Source of the DNA: Gordonia sp. KTR9 | GTDB lineage: Bacteria; Actinomycetota; Actinomycetes; Mycobacteriales; Mycobacteriaceae | Reading direction: 5' to 3' | DNA length: 64,000 nt | Assembly (NCBI RefSeq): GCF_000143885.2 | Contig: NC_018581.1 | Span: forward strand, 4,712,001 to 4,776,000 | Shown: positions 63,952-64,000 of the stretch, piece by piece | Layout of the letters: every line of letters begins with the position of its first letter | Numbering within the stretch: the stretch's first letter is position 1 | Position numbers and translations under genes: made by a program | The notes under the pieces: generated by a model | What the model saw: only the letters and a program-made list of their open reading frames with translations | What the model was told of the DNA's origin: nothing | Database searches by the model: none

Positions 63952-64000
63952 ATGACAGCAGATGGGCACAGGGAAGACAAGAGGCGCAAACCCTCGACGC
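63952..64000 (+). CDS. Start of a divergent gene, perhaps a TetR regulator (3' end outside window)
   Basis: ATG 63952 opens a frame reading MTADGHREDKRRKPSTR-like basic residues to the window edge, the sort of beginning common in TetR regulators. The 51-bp gap before it is AT-rich with TACGATGCATGCTGTA (63917-63932), an imperfect dyad, as expected for a regulator facing the operon it controls. Family assignment is a guess. Confidence 0.35.
   Translation, partial: MTADGHREDKRRKPST

Overview
This is a high-GC actinobacterial chromosome segment, most likely from the order Mycobacteriales and closest in style to Gordonia or Rhodococcus. The grounds are coding content: an actinobacterial-type ben cluster with a LAL-type LuxR regulator, IdeR-like iron boxes, an F420-type luciferase-like oxidoreductase, a SigF/UsfX-like stress set, a CmtR-type metal sensor, a single-chain eukaryote-like acyl-CoA carboxylase, and frequent ATGA/GTGA start-stop overlaps. 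No rRNA, tRNA, CRISPR array, prophage or insertion sequence was seen.

Layout. 0-9 kb is aromatic catabolism: the end of the benzoate cluster (BenD, here in one frame with an FCD-like domain) and its LuxR-type regulator (frameshifted), convergent with a pcaFDIJ operon controlled by a divergent LysR gene. 9-12 kb holds two crotonases and an iron-boxed siderophore-interacting protein. 12-15.7 kb has DoxX, an SDR-MarR pair and a divergent 14-TM efflux pump. 15.7-20.8 kb is a CoA-dependent acid pathway (GntR, acyl-CoA dehydrogenase, CitE-like lyase, MaoC hydratase, class III CoA-transferase), which I infer handles a C5 branched dicarboxylate. 20.8-30 kb is mixed: a 34-bp tandem repeat, orphan ectD, a frameshifted hpnE-like oxidase, GntR-MFS, a CmtR-CDF metal efflux pair, an iron-boxed siderophore-binding lipoprotein, a secreted lipase and a stress SDR.

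30-40.6 kb is a signalling island: PAS-ANTAR, GAF-ANTAR, an RsbW/UsfX-like kinase, a SigF-type sigma factor and a STAS protein. A tightly coupled four-glycosyltransferase operon of unknown product is embedded in it. 40.7-48.6 kb has LacI-glutaryl-CoA dehydrogenase, a tyrosine phosphatase, a flavin reductase, a ParD-like/zeta-type toxin-antitoxin pair coupled to ribokinase, and MsrB-MsrA. 48.6-54.1 kb is one 1831-residue acyl-CoA carboxylase.

54.3-58.8 kb looks eroded: a TetR/SDR pair followed by a hydrolase lacking its N-terminal core, a frameshifted oxidoreductase and a fragment of an MmyB-type regulator. 59.4-64 kb is a candidate uncharacterised pathway: a rifampin-phosphotransferase-like enzyme, an F420-type oxidoreductase, a large unassigned protein, and a divergent regulator cut by the window edge. 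Three genes (1.8-4.5, 22.3-23.6, 57.1-58.1 kb) each carry one single-base frameshift; whether these are real or sequencing errors cannot be decided here. Convergent gene pairs are often separated by strong hairpins or repeats. All family assignments are from reading the sequence; no database search was run.
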